Shown piece after piece: positions 47,350 to 58,592 of a stretch of DNA of 64,000 nt. The stretch covers positions 21,811,917 through 21,875,916 of the forward strand of contig NC_092571.1 in assembly GCF_037975245.1 (NCBI RefSeq), given 5' to 3'. The first letter of the stretch is position 1, and every line of letters starts with the position of its first letter. Source of the DNA: Apostichopus japonicus (Eukaryota; Echinodermata; Holothuroidea; Aspidochirotida; Stichopodidae). Below the pieces are notes generated by a model. The model had not been told where the DNA came from and did not search any database. It saw only the letters and a list, made by a program, of their open reading frames with translations. The position numbers and the translations under genes are program-made.

Positions 47350-47902
47350 GGCACAAAAGAGGGTTCTAATTAAGAAGACACTGCAACTGCATGGCCTCTC
47401 CAAAGACTTTCCAATTCAGGCAGAATATGATCATCAATATCACAACCCTCTAAGTATAATGCAAGAAGTAAGACTCCATTTGCTCCTGCAAGCCAATGCA
47501 GAGATGTAATAGTTGCGAATGTCACCATGGATACATTTGTTATTGGTTACCATCACAGTAACAAGTTGTGCTTAATGGGTGAAATGAAAAGAAGAAGGGA
47601 TCACAAGGTACAATGAGGGCTGTTCAGCAAAGATGCCCTATTTCGGAGATGAACAAAATGGTGGAAAGATTTGTGAATCCAAATTACTTACAGGTAAGAA
47701 TCCACTAATGGTCAAGTGTCTCACAACTGATGCTGATGGCAAGGCATGTAAAAGGTTCAGTAGTACAATGGCTGTAACTACTCATTCTGAAAGTGAACTT
47801 ATCCTGTTAGATCAAGTTCACCTACTCAAGTCACTCCGCAGAGCACTGACTATATTAAAGCAGTATTCTCCTCTGATATGTTCCTGCAAAAACTGTGACT
47901 AA
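47350..47902 (+). pseudogene. Decayed DNA transposase fragment
   Basis: Frames read 'LHGLSKDFPIQAEYDHQYHN', 'EVRLHLLLQANA', 'TFVIGYHHSNKLCLMGEMKR', then 'CLTTDADGKACKRFSSTMA' and 'LDQVHLLKSLRRALT'. A 'TTDxDGxA' block followed by a 'D.VHL..S..RA' block resembles the catalytic core of transposases common in invertebrate genomes (Kolobok/Mutator-like). This is from memory of the family and the superfamily is not certain. Stops and shifts break the frame. Confidence 0.4.
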
Positions 47903-47914
47903 GAAGCGCTTGAC

Positions 47915-48401
47915 AATCTTATAAATACCTGGAAGAAACCATCACTGATAAATTGGAGTGGGATGAACATGTAAAACGTATTCTAGCAAAAACTAATCAG
48001 CGTATGTTCCTATTACAGAAGCTTAATTTATTCGGACTAGATCAACTCTTATTTCTCTGTTCTATATTAAAATCGGCAATCAAGACCACCATTACATTCT
48101 GTTTAGCCGCGTGGGGTGAAAATACTACTGCTAGAGACATGACCGAGTTAAGTAGACTAGTTTCTAATGCAAGGAAAGTTTGTCGGTCACATGACCTCAG
48201 TTCAGTAGATGAGTTGCTTGTCAGAGTATCACAGAGTAATATGAAGTCAATCATGTCATCCCAACATCCTCTGGGGCATCGGGTAGATTACAGCAATCAA
48301 ACAGGCAGACTAATTGTCATGAGATGCTGAACCGAGAGATACAGGCGTTCTTTCTTGCAAAGGGCTATTCTCAATCTTGCCAATGAATTATGTAGGAAAT
48401 A
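47915..48401 (+). pseudogene. LINE reverse transcriptase C-terminus
   Basis: The frame reads 'YKYLEETITDKLEWDEHVKR', 'ANQR'-type 'KTNQRMFLLQKLNLFGLDQL', 'TFCLAAWGENTTARDMTELS' and ends 'RYRRSFLQRAILNLANELCR' at a stop near 48401 after one shift. This is the thumb and C-terminal region of an L2/CR1-like RT of another family than the 42-46 kb element. A 3' UTR rich in TTTTAT follows to about 48560. Only the 3' end was inserted. Confidence 0.72.
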
Positions 48402-48564
48402 GGCCAAATATATGTGTCAGAACATGGACATAGTAATCTTAATTTTTCGTTTTAGGAATCAGATTTTTATGTATTTTCGATGTATTTATGATTGTTTTAT
48501 TGTCTGTTTTACTGAGATGGACTGAATGCCAACTTTTATGGTCAATAAATTTCTTATATCTGAA

Positions 48565-49280
48565 ATATCAAAAGCGCTTTATCAACATGTTTAGAATGCC
48601 TTGCAAAGTACTACAGTGGGAATCATTTATATTGCCAAAAACATTCATTTGTATGCAAGAGGGGCAGGAAGTACACATTTCCATGTTTGCCAAATGCTGC
48701 AAAGGGTTCTCTGCTAATATCCCACACTGACAGCAGGAAGCTAAACAAAATATCTGAGACACCCACCTGCAGCAAATGATTATGGTCCACTCGTTTTGAG
48801 ACTTCCACTCAAAAGCAGATGTCATCAATAAGGCTTTCACTGTGACCAATCCGAAACATAGTACCACACTTTCATGCATTGGTCAGTACAGGGACTACAG
48901 TTCCATACACATAACATATAATGTGCCTGAAGAGTCCATAGCCAGGAAGATGGGAGCTGCAGTATTAAAAGTGAGCTCAAATAGTCCATGTATCCAGACT
49001 CTGAAATAGATGCAAAGAAAACAGCAATGTGATGAATTATGTAAGAGAGGCAGAGCATACAGATGGAGGAGAGCACAACTCAGAGAGAGAAAGTACAAGC
49101 TACATGGTAGAACTAAAAACATAAACCAGTCCAGTATCTATAAGAAAGATCAACTGATTCATGACCAGTTACTCTAGGATGAAAAACTACACTGATGATG
49201 AAGATGACAATATTTATCAGTGATGCCAGTAATTTGTACACTGAGTCTATCCACACTCACTGTTATGAGTTAAAACAGTA
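48565..49280. other. No gene seen
   Basis: No exon or repeat could be supported between the LINE 3' end and the endonuclease exon. Several open frames on the minus strand lack recognisable motifs. Confidence 0.35.
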
Positions 49281-49284
49281 TCAC

Positions 49285-49699
49285 TCAGTCAGGGAAGTAG
49301 GCAATCAAGCTGATGACCATAAACTTGGCAAGTGCCATCAAACTTTCAAGGCTTTCTGCTGTGTTGCACTGAAAGATACTGTTGAGAGATGTGACACCTC
49401 TCTCCACATGTAGGCTGTTGTGGCATATGTAGGAGATGTCAAATGGTTTGGTCCTTAAGATTTCTTTACTTTGCACAATACTTTGAAGAGCATATATGTC
49501 AGAATGTGGACTCTGCTGCCTCTTCTCTTAGCTGCCAGGGTTAGCATTGTGAAAATAATGCCATATGCTGGTGCCCCTGGCTTACTGATGGTGTAGGCAC
49601 CTGTCCACATTCTGCATCCCTCTGTGTAACTTGCTGGGGCTGATGTATGTTTTGCCAACTTTTCATTTATGTCATCAGCCCATGCCATCCAATCTTGGT
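49285..49699 (-). pseudogene. His-Me finger (HNH-like) endonuclease exon
   Basis: After the acceptor 'ttgcaatttcag' (49700) the frame reads 'QDWMAWADDINEKLAKHT', 'GCRMWTGAYTISKPGAPAYG' and 'SRVHILTYML'. After a one-base shift near 49476 it reads 'DISYICHNSLHVE' and 'TSLNSIFQ'. The order C-x-x-W-T-G...Y-G...V-H-x-L-x-Y-M-L...D-x-S-x-x-C-H-N...S-L-N is that of the zinc-binding His-Me finger domain found in some homing-type endonucleases. The residue usually His in 'DxSHxCHN' is Tyr here, which together with the frameshift suggests loss of activity. It follows exons 49883-50405 and 52437-52584. Confidence 0.55.
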
Positions 49700-49882
49700 C
49701 TGAAATTGCAAAGGTGTGAGCTTTCCAGTTACATATTTCTAAATGTATATAGGCCTAAGCTTATTCTGAATGCAGCTTGGGGCTCAGTTCAGCTGATTCT
49801 TACACCACATTGTGTAGTAATATATGCTTTTAAACTTCTGTCGCTTTTGCTCTGCTACACTGCACAGAAGTAGGCTACTCAC

Positions 49883-50405
49883 CAGATCTACAACTTCCCT
49901 ATCAAATAAGCTACATGTACTACTTAGTGAGTGTAAGTCTGTGATGATGGTATAAGCTCTGAGGTGATGGGTATTACTTTCACTTTTCATTTTGAGGTAG
50001 CTGAGAGGTTTTTCACACCTATCCATGCAATCATCCCATTCTTTATCATAAAGTTGAAATTTGATTTCTTCTTGAATATGAAACTTTTTCCTAATTTTAA
50101 GTTGCTTAAACTCTTCAAACTCAACAACTTGCTTCTGTTCTTTTATGGTGAGATCATAGATGTGAGGAGTTCATAAATACTGATTTAGTTTCAGAACCAA
50201 TTCTACATGTTAATCTTCTTACAACTGTTTATTCAACATCTATGAGAAAAGGTTTCCTCATGTAAGTGAATGAGGTGTCAATGTTCCAAAGGTTTATTGA
50301 ACCTTTCTGTCCAGCACATTTTTGGCATTTATATGTAAAATTCCACCTGTTTTCTGCCATACTTCCTCTGTTGGAAATGGTGTAGTGCAACCCTGCATTT
50401 CTGTA
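49883..50405 (-). pseudogene. Zinc-ribbon exon of the same gene
   Basis: The acceptor is 'tttctttctttacag' and the likely donor is 'CTG|gtgagt' (49883). The frame begins 'YRNAGLHYTISNRGSMAENR', 'WNFTYKCQKCAG' and 'NIDTSFTYMRKPFLIDVE', then a stop, a shift, and 'EFEEFKQLKIRKKFHIQEEI' and 'KFQLYDKEWDDCMDR'. CxxC pairs here and in the previous exon could form a zinc ribbon. The charged second half is unidentified. It joins exon 52437-52584 in phase 0. Decay is limited to one stop and one shift. Confidence 0.5.
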
Positions 50406-50409
50406 CTGT

Positions 50410-52430
50410 AAAGAAAGAAAAAATAGATAACTAAAATCCTGGTTATCAGTACTGAAGGGCTCATTTATTAAAATTACAACTCATTATTCTTAATCATAGT
50501 TAACCATAAACATAGATTGAAATACAGATCTTGTCTCTTACTATTTTATAACCAGAACTGCATGTGGATTCCTAACATAGTTAACGATCAGCTATCTGCA
50601 GTATTCTGTTCGTAAAGTGTTTGTGTAATGCAGCTGAGCAAGAGTCTTTCCAGTAAAGCTGTTGGAAAAGGGAAGACCACTAATGGAGTAAATGAAAACA
50701 ATTAAATGATACCTTAAATAACTGTTGACCAGCTGATAAACATATTTATATTTTAAATGCAATTTCCCCAGATTAGTGATAGTAATATACCTAACATGTG
50801 TTCATCCGTGGGTGGGAAAGCAATTATTTACTCTGTCACTGTGAATTTCCCTCATGCAGTGGCATTGCTGGCACGACTCTTGCTCAATCGTGTTTGTGTT
50901 ACATTTGCAAAGAAAAAGTTAAGCTTACCTTCTAAAAGGTTAAGTTAACCTTAAAAGTGCTAGTTCAAAAAGGTTAAGAAGGTTGGCTTCTGCAATTGCG
51001 TAGGCCTACAGCACACATACGTTATGCTTGACCTTATTAGTTTATATTAGTTTAGTAAAGAAAAAGGATCAGGAGGGACACTCAAGTCCCCATCAAATAC
51101 CCTATAGGAGATGGAAGAAAACTGATGACACAAACGATCAGACCCGATTACAATGCTTAAAGTGCTTGTCCAAAGCATTCTTAAAGCCATTCTCACTACA
51201 GTACTTGCAAGTACAATTTTCTCAGGCAAACCATTCCACTCATTCACGACCCTATTAGAAAAAAAAATTTATGCCGAATATTAATGCTACTTTGTGACTT
51301 GTGGAGTTTAAGACAATGACATCTGGTACAACCACTATCAGCAAACATGAAAAAGTCAGTGACTATCAATATACTTAATAAAGATATCACTTTTATGAAA
51401 CCTACGTTTGAGTTGAATCTTGGTCTTGGTCACTGCATAATCTAGATCTATGGGAAGACTGTCCATGAACTTGTGTTTGAGTTACTTTATTTCTCTGAAA
51501 TTTAGTGACTCTAGCCCTGACTCGTTGCATAACTGGTAATAGTTCCTGAAAACTCAACATGAATTGAATATGAACCACTGAATCAAGAACTACTGGAGAC
51601 TAATAATTCTTCACATCCTTGGCTAGATGAAGTAATGGTTTCTAATACAAACGGTATACTTTATCAATCCCGTTCTTGAACCATTGGCCAGAAAATTGTG
51701 TCCTTTCTGGAGAGAAGTATTGAAGGAGAACCGGACTGATGGTGTGCTATTTATAATAATCCCTCTGCCTAATACAAATACCAAAGTATTTAATTAAAAA
51801 ATAGTGAATTGCACATAAAGCTCCTAAGGCGACATCTTTGCTCTAGGTAAATTTAACTCTTTTCACAACACTTAGGACGACATAGCATAAACTCACCACT
51901 TAGGGCGACAATGGTGATTTAGTGTAATTTCGTCACACTGGATGATTAAATACAATTAACTAGTTAATTAATTTCACATATACATGTCACCCTATGTGAA
52001 ATTAACTCTTTCCACAACACTTAATAAATTAATAAACTGTGAAAGACATAACACCAGAGATCTACTGTCAATATGAAAAGATGCCTGTATACAGTATTTA
52101 GAACTGCTCAATGGGATCATTTCAACTCAAGCTGGATTCTAAACCTGAAAATTTCCAACGTATGAATTCTGGCCATTAACTTACATCACTAATAGTTTCA
52201 GAATTTGACTACTGTTCATTTGTCAGTTTATTGAGTTATCGTAATGACAGGCTCTTAGCATTACACTCATAAACACACATACTGCTACTTCACAAAAAAG
52301 CATTGTGTTACATATTGTAACAATTTTACATAACACAAAACAGCATGGAATGAAAACAATATGACAAAAACAGGGACTTTGCAGGAACTCACCAGGACTC
52401 ACAAAAGCCTTCAAGATCTTTGCAATCTAG
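50410..52430. other. Intron-like sequence, no gene seen
   Basis: AT-rich sequence between the two minus-strand exons. Around 51830-52030 two similar blocks ('TTAACTCTTTTCACAACACTTA' and 'TTAACTCTTTCCACAACACTTA') form a short direct repeat. Nothing else recognised. Confidence 0.4.
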
Positions 52431-52436
52431 ACACAC

Positions 52437-52584
52437 CTGAAGGTGCCCCTGCATACTCAAGCATGACATATAGCTCTTGTTACTAGGATATATTGGAATT
52501 ACTGGATATGAGTTTGCCCGACAGTGCCAAGTCTCATTGCAGGAAGTCCACTTCATCTCATTTGTTGTATGTAAGAAGAAGTAC
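52437..52584 (-). other. Cysteine-rich exon upstream of the zinc-ribbon exon
   Basis: 148-nt exon with a long pyrimidine tract and acceptor 'ttttcctttccag', and donor 'CAG|gtgtgt'. It is fully open and reads 'YFFLHTTNEMKWTSCNETWH', 'CRANSYPVIPIYPSNKSYMS' and 'CLSMQGHLQ'. CxxxxxC and a further Cys suggest metal binding together with the CQKC of the next exon. It is intact, unlike its neighbours. The family is not recognised. Confidence 0.45.
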
Positions 52585-53229
52585 CTGGAAAGGAAAAAAT
52601 AAGTTACTCATTACAGGTACAACAATGTTGCATTTCTATTGCAATTTCCATTTGTTCCTTTACCCTCTGGATTATCAGGTATAAATGAAAACTTTCATTC
52701 AGCTTTTACTTAAAATTATCAGAATTACTATTAAGAGCAACAAACTTATAAATCAGATACAGACTATCATCTAAACCCAGCCTTACAAAATATGCATCCT
52801 CATTGCATTGATGCAAGTTTATCACTCAGATCTAACTGGTGCCATGATACCTCTTTTAAAAATGACTAATTCCCTGCAAACCTAAGCAAATTCCCAATCA
52901 GTTTCAATGTTAAAGGTAGTCTGTATATGCCCCAAATTATAGGATGCTATAATTGCTAGAAGATTTTAACAAGTTACTTTCATGTAGGCCCTTAGTCCAA
53001 ATTGTTCTCAGACATTCTTAATGAACACACAAGATGACTGAATGTCCCCGTGAGGTAAATTTCCTCAAAAGTTGTAAAAAAAACAGTTTATAGAATTTTG
53101 ACCAAAGGTGACCAAATTTGAATATTTGGGCCAACATGGCATAAATTTAAATAATACATTGAAAAGTTCACTTATTTTTTGGGGGGTTGCTTTGATGCTT
53201 TTCACAGAACGATCTATATCTCTTACTCA

Positions 53230-53465
53230 TCTAAAAGTTTGCACTGGCTTTGGTTACAGGAAGTGCATGATGATGTGTAAACTGCACCAAGGAATTCTAA
53301 TGCATCCTCCTGTGCAGTTGAATCAAACTCTGGAAGAGTCTGTTTCAACCTTGCGAGACAGGAGGCCCATAAAGTTCAGGTTGAAATTGCGTGGAAGAGA
53401 GCTTTGATTACTTCCATTAATTCAGAGCTATGTCCATCATAGTGTTGAATGATGCTGCAAAGAAG
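53230..53465 (-). pseudogene. Possible ubiquitin-specific protease fragment
   Basis: After the acceptor 'cttcttttatag' the frame reads 'LLCSIIQHYDGHSSELMEVI', 'KALFHAIST', a stop, and 'LKQTLPEFDSTAQEDALEFL'. The last block resembles the conserved 'QQDAxEFL' helix of USP-type deubiquitinases, preceded by a helix in the right place. The catalytic Cys and His boxes were not found. A weak assignment, lying between integrase and endonuclease exons on the same strand. Confidence 0.3.
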
Positions 53466-53706
53466 CTATAAAAGAAGGAAAATTTAGATTTTTAGAAAGC
53501 TACAGTACATCTGACATGGGTGGCTCATCAATATAAGTAGAAAAGTCTAGGGTTGCAGCATTCATTTGTATCTATTTTTTTATGATTGCTTGATGTTTCA
53601 AAGCACTTTCTTGGAAGTCTGTCACTAGCTTCTGAAACTGAAAAGTTACTCTCATCAAGTAAAATGATAAACACATCATATCTTAATAACCATTTGTTGG
53701 AATTTG

Positions 53707-54042
53707 CTACTGGGAGAAAGGAGTAGAGGTATCATGAACTTGACAAAGAGAGTGCCCATGTTGGAAATCTAGTATATTTGGGGGATAATAAAACTTAAAA
53801 CCTTCATTGTTGAAGTGAAAATTATGATATTCTGCAATAAGTGCCAATCCTTGGGATGGGGTTGGAACATCACAAAATGCCCCTTGCAATTGTGCCCATA
53901 TAGGTTGGGATTTTCCCTTCTCCAGGCATAGGAGTTTGTCAAGGGTATGGTCTTGGCACAGTAAAAGTCTTCCATTTTTCAACATTTCCAGGTGGGGATG
54001 ATCAAGTCACATGAAGTCTTGCACCTCCGTAGCTTGCAATCC
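53707..54042 (-). other. Open frame behind a possible acceptor, unidentified
   Basis: From the acceptor-like 'ttaaggcag' at 54043 one frame gives a few codons to a stop. Another, open at 53707-53985, reads 'MLKNGRLLLCQDHTLDKLLC' and 'PIWAQLQGAFCDVPTPSQGL'. It has no recognised motif. It could be part of the same exon train. Confidence 0.25.
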
Positions 54043-54095
54043 CTGCCTTAATGAATTTATTTCTAAAGCTGCATGGGTTGTCTTAGGTTACTTAC

Positions 54096-54122
54096 CTTTA
54101 CAGTAACAGGATTGCTTTGTTC
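54096..54122 (-). other. Candidate 27-nt microexon
   Basis: Bounded by the acceptor 'gtttttatttcag' and the donor 'AAG|gtaagt', both near-consensus. In phase 1 it reads 'TKQSCYCK', which would continue from the 40-nt candidate exon at 54700-54739. Confidence 0.35.
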
Positions 54123-54699
54123 CTGAAATAAAAACATTTAACAATATTTAATGTGACTTTTCGAGCATGGCCGGTGATTTTCCACGATCAAGAAATTCAC
54201 AATAACATGGATCTATATCCATAAAATAATGAAACAGAAAACTCAATTTGAAATAGAAAAACCAGTATTCTTTGCAAGAGTTGGATATATATGCAATAAC
54301 TGTGGGGCTGTATTGACCTTGATCATGTTTCTCCCTGTAAGAAGGTAACATATATTGTGAAAGAGAAATATAGAACATAGGTTGGGGTGGGAAATTGTGC
54401 AGGGGGGCAGAGGTTTGTTTGGCCCCAAATATGCCAAAAGTTCCAATACGGTCACATTTGGTCAACATTTTAAACTGTTGTCATTACCACCCAGGAGGAA
54501 ATTTACCTCACTGAGACATTCAGTCATCTTGTGTGTTCATTTAGAATGTCTGAGACCAATCTGGAAATAAGAATCTCAAGGAATGTAATTTTTGAAATCT
54601 TCAGAAAAGTATGCTATAATTTGTTGCCTATACAGACTACCTTTAATTCAAATTTCTTCTATTGGATATTTGAATCATATTCAAACTTGGGCTGCTAAC

Positions 54700-54739
54700 C
54701 ATCTGGTGTGTTTGTACTGATGATACTGGCTGCAAGTTC
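54700..54739 (-). other. Candidate 40-nt microexon
   Basis: The acceptor is 'ctatatttcag' and the donor is 'ATG|gttagc'. It reads 'ELAASIISTNTPD' plus one base. Family unknown. Order, strand and phase are compatible with 54096-54122. Confidence 0.3.
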
Positions 54740-54744
54740 CTGAA

Positions 54745-55940
54745 ATATAGAATAATTAAATTTATGGATTACATGCAACAGCTATATTCAACAACCTATC
54801 ACAGCACAGGTCAACAATTATTTGTGTTAGTACACTGTGGATATGTTCATATACATGTATATATCGATACCTTTTGTTAAAAAATTCTTTCTTGCAATAA
54901 AAAATTTAAACGCTCCGAGACATTTATTGGATATTGAATACAAATTTGCATTTTTTTCTTTGTTAATTAAGGAATATGTTAATACATAGAGGTCATACCA
55001 AATTCAAGATCAGATGAAATTTAAGTCGGTCAATATCAGTCCCTATTCTGGAAATTTATGCCTCTATGAAGATTTCTGTGATGACAGAATCAATGTTGAT
55101 GAAAGAATAAATGTGACTTCATGCAGTGTTTTACAACCTGTATAAAATTAATACTCCAACCACACATGCAAAGTGCAATGTGGTTCCCAGCTTCACCACT
55201 CTTTGGGGAAATGGTAATTTGATGGCTGTTCTTGCTGCAAACTCAGTCTAGACAGTGTGTTAGATTATCAACTCAACCAACTTTGGCCAAGTTCCTGATA
55301 TTGTCGGCTGCAAGCCTGGAATCTCATTGGGTTGCTGCCACCACCATGAAGATTTAAGCAGTATATCATTTCTCCTATAACAACAACATTGGAATGGTAA
55401 AGCAACATTACCATAATGATGCTATATCGCAATTCCCTTTTGAATTAAGTAATATGTTAAGGGACATTTTCTTAATATTTAGTTTGTTCAATATATGAAA
55501 AATCAAACAAGGTAAAATGCATTATGGTTTCCATGATGTAACATGAGTAATTTGTGTATGCGTTTGTTTGTGTGTGGGGGAGGGAAGGGGGATTGCACAC
55601 ACTTAATAGTAATTAAGGCTCTACAAATATTAGAAAAAGCTGGAATGATGATTGAGATGCAACAAACATGGGCGAAAGTGGAAAATATCTGCCAAGAAAA
55701 CGAGACGGACCATTCCTGCAGGCTATGAGGTATCATTATGTTGAGTATCAACTCAAATGGAATAAAATTCTTCCGATTCTGTGTTTATAAGGAAATTTCA
55801 GCTGAACCTTATTTTGTCACACATCTCATCAATATGCAGCAAAATAATAGCACTGAAAACATTGCATTGTGTAACCAACCTGCTCAGCACAATAAAATTT
55901 AGTCATACCACATATGGTTGGTGAACAATTGCAGATCAGG
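54745..55940. other. No gene seen
   Basis: AT-rich sequence without recognised exons. Open frames at 55503-55751 on the two strands lack motifs. Confidence 0.35.
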
Positions 55941-55941
55941 T

Positions 55942-56370
55942 TTTAATGTTCAGCCCTGCCCACTCATTTCGTCGCACGATATCTGCACCAAAAGCAATAA
56001 CGACCCGCCTTAGCTCGTCATTGCTGCAAGGATCACCTCAAACCAACCTACCATTCTTCAGATTGGAGCTAACAGTTATTAATGTTAAGCTCTGCCCACT
56101 CATTTTGTTGCACAATATCTGCACCAAAAGCAATAACGACCCTCCTTAGCTCATCATTGCTGCAAGGATCACCTCAAACCAACCTACCATTCTTCAGATT
56201 GGAGCTAACAAGAGAACGTCAGCTAAAATCTATTTTGGTCCCCCCCGTTACAAACATTCAATCAGCAGAATAAACCGGAGATTAAAAATGTTGTAATGGT
56301 CAAGCAACATGTTGATACTAGTTTCATGTTAACCCCGCCCACTCATTACCATGCATGATATCTACACCAA
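55942..56370. repeat. 136-bp tandem duplication
   Basis: Two nearly identical units begin at about 55945 and 56081 ('TGCCCACTCATTT', 'ATATCTGCACCAAAAGCAAT', 'CAAGGATCACCTCAAACCAA'). A third, diverged partial unit lies at about 56325-56370. Open frames here are repeats. Confidence 0.9.
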
Positions 56371-56779
56371 AGGAAATAGTTACTATATGTGGTTTTACCA
56401 AGTTGATCTGGCAAGAAGCTAATTAGAAGTTGAACATTTAATTGCTGAGTTTCAAACTGACATCACATAAAATTCTCCTCTCGAAACTAAGCAAATAAAA
56501 TCAAATATTTGAAAACATTTGTCTGGAAACTGGAGTTTTCTAATTAACTTATTCTTCTTTCTTTTATTGTTGGCAATTATGTTTCCTTTTTAAAGCCATT
56601 GAGTCAAAATTGATTTATTGTGTGAAGACAGCTACAGCCCTTACCCTCACATAAGCCAGCACAGAACTCATCAAGTTACTGATTATTGTTAAGAAAATTA
56701 TGGAGGAATCATGCCAATCAACCCCCTCTCCCGACCCCCCCCCCCCCTCCCAAATAAAAAGACTGTAAAGGAATCTTAC

Positions 56780-56983
56780 TTGTGTGAAATTCTTTAAGTA
56801 AAATGGATTGAATTTCTTCTTCAAAGGAAGGCCTGTGGAACTGTTAATATGTGTGTACAGCCCTTTCTCATTCACAGCCTTGACTCCATACGGCCCAAGC
56901 CAAGAGTTTTCGAGCTCCCCTCCTCTTCAGGCATCCTTTCTAGCATTCCGGACGAGAACACTTATAGAACCAACTTTGAAGCT
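56780..56983 (-). pseudogene. GIN/Ginger integrase exon: GPY/F module
   Basis: 204-nt phase 0-0 exon. The acceptor is 'tgttttattcag' and the donor is 'CAA|gtaaga'. It reads 'SFKVGSISVLVRNARKDA', a stop, then 'GGELENSWLGPYGVKAVNEK' and 'GLYTHINSSTGLPLKKKFNP'. 'FKVG..VLV.N.R', then 'W.GPY.V..V' is the C-terminal GPY/F module of Ty3/Gypsy-type and Ginger integrases. The single TGA replaces a basic residue. Its order and phase fit exon 57098-57297. Confidence 0.78.
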
Positions 56984-57097
56984 CTGAATAAAACAAAATC
57001 CAGCATATATACGTAAACATCATAATACAATGTATATGATGCCATTCATTTAACTACAGTGCAGTTTTCAATGCACAACATAGCATTATGTAATTAC

Positions 57098-57297
57098 CTG
57101 TTTTGATTGCTGCCTTTAATCAAAATTCTTTTTTTTTGCCGTTCTTGGGCTTTGCCAATATTTTCTTTTACAAAACCTTTGATTATGTCCTGCGACTGTG
57201 ACATGAGTTGAAAAACCCTCTCCCGCTGTGCATCGCTGCAGCAGGAGATTCTGGTTGGACAATGGAGTCTTCAATGTCGACTGGTAACAACGGCTCT
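57098..57297 (-). pseudogene. GIN/Ginger integrase exon: linker after catalytic core
   Basis: The acceptor is 'tatatccag' and the donor is 'CAG|gtaatt'. It continues the core in phase 2 as 'REPLLPVDIEDSIVQPESPA', shifts by one base near 57232, then reads 'ERVFQLMSQSQDIIKGFVKE' and 'NIGKAQERQKKKNFD' followed by a TAA. 'R.P..LPVD' after the core and 'Q.RQKK.FD' before the GPY/F module are typical of these integrases. Confidence 0.75.
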
Positions 57298-57792
57298 CTG
57301 GATATATGAAGATAATTAACAATCAATTATTCACAACACTTTGTTGACTGAAGAATAAATAAATTTTTATATATTTTATTTTCACATTTAAGACCCTGGA
57401 ACCATAAATCTGAGTCACATCACATACTCAAACCAGCAGAAATATAAAACAAAAGTATATTCTGTGCTGTTATAGGTCCAAATTGCATACCAGCCCAAAA
57501 TATGATATATAACTGAAAAACAAAACCAATATCAGTGGCATTAATTGCATGTATCTAAATTAATTGGCATGCTTTTATAGTTTAATGAATGTTCATCTTT
57601 TGTGCTTGCTATTTAGCAGTTTTTCCCAGGACCTGGGATGTGTCAAATGAGATTTTATCCTATAGAGGATCAGTGTAGCTATGCAGGATTTTTCCAAACT
57701 CTCTTTTCCCTGATTGCTTTTCTCCGTACAGTATATGACCTTTACAAATGTAAACCTCTATTCAGCAATGGTAGGTTTGAATTATTACAAAC

Positions 57793-58090
57793 CTTCCAAA
57801 CATCACAACGAAAGGAGAAAGACCTGTAGAACCATGTTTTGCTGTACGGTACCCCATGAGAATGGAAGACAGTGTTTCATCCCAGTCATCTTGGTTTTGA
57901 TTGACAACTTTGATGAGTGACATGTGCATTTTGCAGAGTTTGGTTGAATCTTTCATCCAGCCCATTGGTCTGTGGGTGGTAGCTGAAGGATACTCTGTGG
58001 CCCACCCCTGTCATGTCAAACAGGGACTTGTTCAGAGAATTAACAAATTCTCCTCTTTGGTCTGAGATGACAACTTTCATGCACCCAAAT
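57793..58090 (-). pseudogene. GIN/Ginger integrase exon: catalytic core, second half
   Basis: The acceptor is 'ttttcatttatttag' and the donor is 'AAG|gtttgt'. It reads 'KVVISDQRGEFVNSLN', 'YHPQTNGLDERFNQTL', then after a one-base shift near 57925 'NQNQDDWDETLSSILMGYRT', 'KHGSTGLSPFVVMFG'. It holds the second catalytic Asp (SDQRGEF) and the catalytic Glu region (HPQTNGLDERFNQ) of the DDE/rve core. The gene is split here by introns, unlike an LTR retrotransposon pol. Confidence 0.82.
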
Positions 58091-58434
58091 CTAAATAAAT
58101 GAAAAATTAAACAAGTTGTTAAAGAACTGGTTATGAGTAATACAGTAAACTATTGGCATCTTCAGAGTGGCTGTGTGGTTTAATCAGCAGATTCTTTTAG
58201 CACTTCTTTCAAAACAAGTAAGTTAAGCACTGACATAACACCTGGTCTTGGATGCGCTGACCGTTATCCCACTAACATTTTATTAACATTAACTTATAAA
58301 ACAACTTCAAGAAATTCCTGTAACCATTTGGCCGCTTTCTGGGTCACAGGTAAAACTGAGAACAAATGCAAGTCTGCATAACTAACTTCAAAAATATGTT
58401 ATGTAAAGTAAAAACAAAGTAGATGGATATATAC

Positions 58435-58592
58435 CTGGCCATGGTTTCAAACAGAAAGTTTGCAACGGTTTATGCTGTTTTGTCTCTTACAGCAACAGCC
58501 TCTGGCCATTTTGAAAAATAGTCACATAGGGTTATGATGTACTTATTTCCATTGATGGTCTCTGCAAGGGGTCCAATCATATCCACACCCAC
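58435..58592 (-). pseudogene. GIN/Ginger integrase exon: catalytic core, first half
   Basis: The acceptor 'ccttttttttttag' is very strong and the donor is 'CAG|gtatat'. It reads 'VGVDMIGPLAETINGNKYII', 'TLCDYFSKWPEAVAV', a TAA, then 'TVANFLFETMAR'. 'xDxIGPL' holds the first catalytic Asp and 'CDYFSKWPEAxxx' is the hallmark strand of rve integrases. It ends in phase 2 and completes an Arg codon with exon 58090. One in-frame stop. Confidence 0.8.

Noticed and set aside
57793-58592. Interpretation as a Ty3/Gypsy LTR retrotransposon
   Set aside because: The integrase core is split by canonical introns, and no protease, reverse transcriptase, primer-binding site or LTR is visible nearby.
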